DNA of 7,395 nt from the NCBI GenBank assembly GCA_004356555.1, contig SMWY01000055.1, forward strand, positions 1-7,395, given 5' to 3'. Below the pieces are notes generated by a model. That model worked only from the letters and a program-made list of their open reading frames with translations, did not search any database and had not been told where the DNA came from. Of the stretch, positions 4,760 to 7,395 are shown one piece after another. Origin of the DNA: Candidatus Dadabacteria bacterium. GTDB taxonomy: Bacteria > Desulfobacterota_D > UBA1144 > Nemesobacterales > UBA2774. The position numbers and the translations under genes are program-made. Every line of letters starts with the position of its first letter. Position 1 is the first letter of the stretch.

Positions 4760-7395
4760 TTATGAAATCATAGGATTGGCTTTGCTGGGGTTAATGTCTA
4801 GATCCAGTATAGCTTTTTCTACAATTTTCGGCTCAATTTTTTTCTCCCAGGTAAGTGAAGCTAGTACGGCAAGAATTATGTATCTCCAGTCAACTTCGAA
4901 AAAGTCCCTTAGCGCTTTTCGACTGGCGCTTCTTCCAAATCCATCCGTTCCTAATGAAACAAGAGGACGGGGGAGCCATTGGGATATAGAATCAGGGAGG
5001 GCCATTACATAATCTGAAGCTGCAACAAAAACTCCCGGAGAGTTTTTAACGCACTCAGTTATATATGGGACTCTTCTTATTTCAGAAGGATGAAGCATAT
5101 TCCATCGTTCTTTTTCAAGCCCATCCCGATAGAGTTCTTTGTAACTCGTAACACTCCATACATCTGCCGCGACTCCGTATTTATCACCGAGCACTTCTTG
5201 AGCTTTTAATACTTCGTTCAGGATCGTACCGCTTCCGAAAAGCTGTGCATGAAGTTTGGCTTCTTTGTTTTGGGAATCTCTAAATTTATACATACCTTTT
5301 AATATCCCCTCTTTTACCCCTTGTGGCATTGGCGGCTGCTTGTAGGTTTCATTCATAACAGTAATGTAATAGAAGATGTCTTCCTGCTCCACATACATAC
5401 GGCGTATCCCATCCTGTATAATCACTGCTATCTCATATGCGAAAGCCGGATCGTATGCTTTGAGGTTGGGTATAGGATAAGCAAGCAGATGGCTATGACC
5501 GTCTTGATGCTGAAGCCCTTCCCCTGCTAATGTCGTTCGCCCTGCTGTGCCTCCTACCATAAAACCTTTGCATCTCATATCTCCCGCTGCCCAAATGAGA
5601 TCTCCGATCCTTTGGAATCCGAACATAGAATAGTAGATAAAAAACGGTATTGTGTTGATTCCGTGAGTGGCGTAAGCGGTCCCGGCAGCAATGAATGAGG
5701 ACATGGATCCTGCCTCTGTGATGCCTTCTTCTAATATTTGACCGTCAATTGCTTCTTTATAGTAAAGAAGAGTTTCCGCATCTACCGGTTCATAGAGTTG
5801 CCCTACATGAGAGTATATTCCTACCTGTCTGAATAGAGCCTCCATTCCGAAAGTGCGGGCTTCATCGGGAACAATAGGCACTATGAGCTTTCCGATGTTT
5901 TTATCTTTCAATAGTTTGGCTAGCATTCTTACGATTGCCATAGTGGTGGCGACTTCTCTTTTGCCCGAGCCCTTATAGAACTCTTCAAATAGCTTCTCCG
6001 GGGGAGCTTTTATCGGATCACATATAACCTCGCGCTTGGGCAAGTAACCCCCTAGTTCGTGTCTCCTCTCTTTTAAGTATTTAATCTCCTTGCTGTCATC
6101 AGGAGGTTTATAAAAAGGCGCTCTTGAAATATCTTCGTCTGAGATCGGTATATCAAAACGCTTTTTGAAAAGTTTCAATTCCTCTTCATTTAGTTTTTTC
6201 TGCTGATGGGTGATGTTTCTTCCTTCTCCCGCTTCTCCAAGGCCGTATCCTTTAATGGTTTTTGCAAGTATGACGGTTGGCGATCCGATATTTTCTACGG
6301 CAGCTTTAAATGCGGGGTAGATTTTCTCCGGATCATGCCCTCCACGTCTTAATTTCTGAAGTTCTGTGTCGGATAGGTTCTTTACCATATCTTGAAGTCT
6401 GGGGTCAGTTCCAAAAAAATGGTTTCTAATATATTCACCTGAAGCTACGGAGTATTTTTGATAATCACCGTCCAAGGCTTCAGTCATTCTTTTTACCAGG
6501 ATGCCGTCCTTATCTTTTGAAAGGAGAGGATCCCAGTTGCTTCCCCATATGACTTTTATTACGTTCCAACCAGCGCCTCTGAAAATTGATTCAAGTTCCT
6601 GGATTATTTTTCCATTTCCTCTAACCGGTCCATCCAAGCGCTGGAGATTACAGTTAACAACAAAAATAAGATTATCCAAATTCTCTCGGGAGGCTAAAGT
6701 TATAGCTCCCAAAGTTTCAGGTTCATCTGTCTCACCATCTCCTAAAAACGTCCATACTTTAGCGTCAGAGGGCTTTTTAAGTCCTCTATCCTCAAGATAG
6801 CGGTTAAAGCGCGCTTGATAGATGGCCATTATAGGACTTAGCCCCATTGATACAGTTGGAAACTGCCAAAAGTTGGGCATAAGCCAAGGATGTGGGTAAG
6901 ATGTAAGCCCTCCTTCCTGCTGGAGGTCGCGTCTAAAGTTTTGGAGGTTTTCTATCGTAAGACGTCCTTCAAGGTATGCTCTGGCATAGATTCCGGGAGA
7001 TGCATGTCCCTGAAAATATACAATGTCGCCCTCGTGGCTCTCATTTCTGCCACGCAGAAAATGATTAAACGCTACTTCATAAAGCGCAGCGGCGGAGGCA
7101 AATGTTGAAATATGACCTCCAATCCCCTCTTCAAGGCGGTTGGCGCGTACAACCATTGCCATTGCATTCCAGCGTATAAGGCTTCGAATGTTCCACTCAA
7201 TCTGGGGGTCACCCGGGTACGGCGGTTGTTTCTCGACTGGAATAGTATTGATATAAGGCGTGTTTGCAGTAAAATGAAGCCTCGCTCCCCTTTTTTGGGC
7301 ATGGATCTGGAGTTTTTTAATAAGTTTAGCAGCACGCTCCACTCCACCTGCATCTATGACGTAATCAAGCGAATCAAGCCATTCCTGGCTTTCTA
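4760..7395 (-). CDS. aceE: Pyruvate dehydrogenase E1, homodimeric type (5' end missing)
   Basis: This is the thiamine-diphosphate enzyme that decarboxylates pyruvate and reductively acetylates the lipoyl group of E2. The frame is open to the right window edge. The codon at 7342 that looks like a start is an internal GTG: 17 more in-frame codons upstream encode a segment ending WLDSLDYVIDAGGVERA, which matches the E. coli AceE N-terminal region DWLQAIESVIREEGVERA. Counting from that GTG, residues run 28 behind E. coli numbering, so about 11 codons plus the true start lie outside. Visible are the substrate and cofactor regions YINTIPVE and YFQGHASPGIYARA, the ThDP/Mg motif GDGETDEPETLGAI to NCN (201-232), the mobile-loop His in NITHQQKK (H379, E. 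coli H407), the Glu in GITEAGS (E543, E. coli E571), the His in GLQHQDGHSH (H612, E. coli H640), and the C-terminal domain ending NPSKANPMIS. The length fits the 887-aa E. coli enzyme. The operon promoter is not in the window. Confidence 0.96.
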   Translation of the reverse strand, partial: ESQEWLDSLDYVIDAGGVERAAKLIKKLQIHAQKRGARLHFTANTPYINTIPVEKQPPYPGDPQIEWNIRSLIRWNAMAMVVRANRLEEGIGGHISTFASAAALYEVAFNHFLRGRNESHEGDIVYFQGHASPGIYARAYLEGRLTIENLQNFRRDLQQEGGLTSYPHPWLMPNFWQFPTVSMGLSPIMAIYQARFNRYLEDRGLKKPSDAKVWTFLGDGETDEPETLGAITLASRENLDNLIFVVNCNLQRLDGPVRGNGKIIQELESIFRGAGWNVIKVIWGSNWDPLLSKDKDGILVKRMTEALDGDYQKYSVASGEYIRNHFFGTDPRLQDMVKNLSDTELQKLRRGGHDPEKIYPAFKAAVENIGSPTVILAKTIKGYGLGEAGEGRNITHQQKKLNEEELKLFKKRFDIPISDEDISRAPFYKPPDDSKEIKYLKERRHELGGYLPKREVICDPIKAPPEKLFEEFYKGSGKREVATTMAIVRMLAKLLKDKNIGKLIVPIVPDEARTFGMEALFRQVGIYSHVGQLYEPVDAETLLYYKEAIDGQILEEGITEAGSMSSFIAAGTAYATHGINTIPFFIYYSMFGFQRIGDLIWAAGDMRCKGFMVGGTAGRTTLAGEGLQHQDGHSHLLAYPIPNLKAYDPAFAYEIAVIIQDGIRRMYVEQEDIFYYITVMNETYKQPPMPQGVKEGILKGMYKFRDSQNKEAKLHAQLFGSGTILNEVLKAQEVLGDKYGVAADVWSVTSYKELYRDGLEKERWNMLHPSEIRRVPYITECVKNSPGVFVAASDYVMALPDSISQWLPRPLVSLGTDGFGRSASRKALRDFFEVDWRYIILAVLASLTWEKKIEPKIVEKAILDLDINPSKANPMIS

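Noticed and set aside
7072..7353. 93-codon minus-strand open frame overlapping the 5' part of aceE
   Set aside because: It is the same strand in another frame inside a well-matched AceE region, with no family resemblance.

Overview
The window holds the pyruvate dehydrogenase complex (PDHc) operon of a bacterium. On the minus strand, in transcription order, lie aceE (E1, 5' end cut by the right window edge), aceF (E2), lpdA (E3), and a fourth gene that fuses an anti-sigma-factor-like ATPase domain to a GNAT acetyltransferase domain. At the left edge is the 3' end of a convergent plus-strand short-chain dehydrogenase/reductase (SDR) gene. There are no RNA genes, mobile elements, CRISPR arrays or long gene-free stretches.

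The E1 is the long single-chain, homodimeric AceE type typical of proteobacteria and related Gram-negatives, not the split alpha/beta type. It lines up with Escherichia coli AceE at a constant offset in every motif I could place. The E2 has one lipoyl domain, one E1/E3-binding domain and the catalytic domain. The AT-leaning composition, this operon layout and the HATPase-GNAT fusion would suit a deltaproteobacterial or related candidate lineage. That placement is an inference from recalled protein style, not a demonstrated assignment.

Layout: 1-232 partial SDR (+); 233-264 short convergent gap without a recognisable terminator; 265-1773 HATPase-GNAT fusion (-); 1784-3214 lpdA (-); 3246-4667 aceF (-); 4668-4759 spacer with a strong ribosome binding site and a possible weak internal promoter; 4760-7395 aceE (-), running off the edge. 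E1 decarboxylates pyruvate, E2 moves the acetyl group to CoA through its lipoyl arm, and E3 reoxidises the arm with NAD+. The fourth gene follows lpdA by 10 bases and is probably cotranscribed. Since GNAT enzymes use acetyl-CoA, the product of this complex, it is a candidate regulator or acetylation partner, and is the only part of the window that could be an under-described system.
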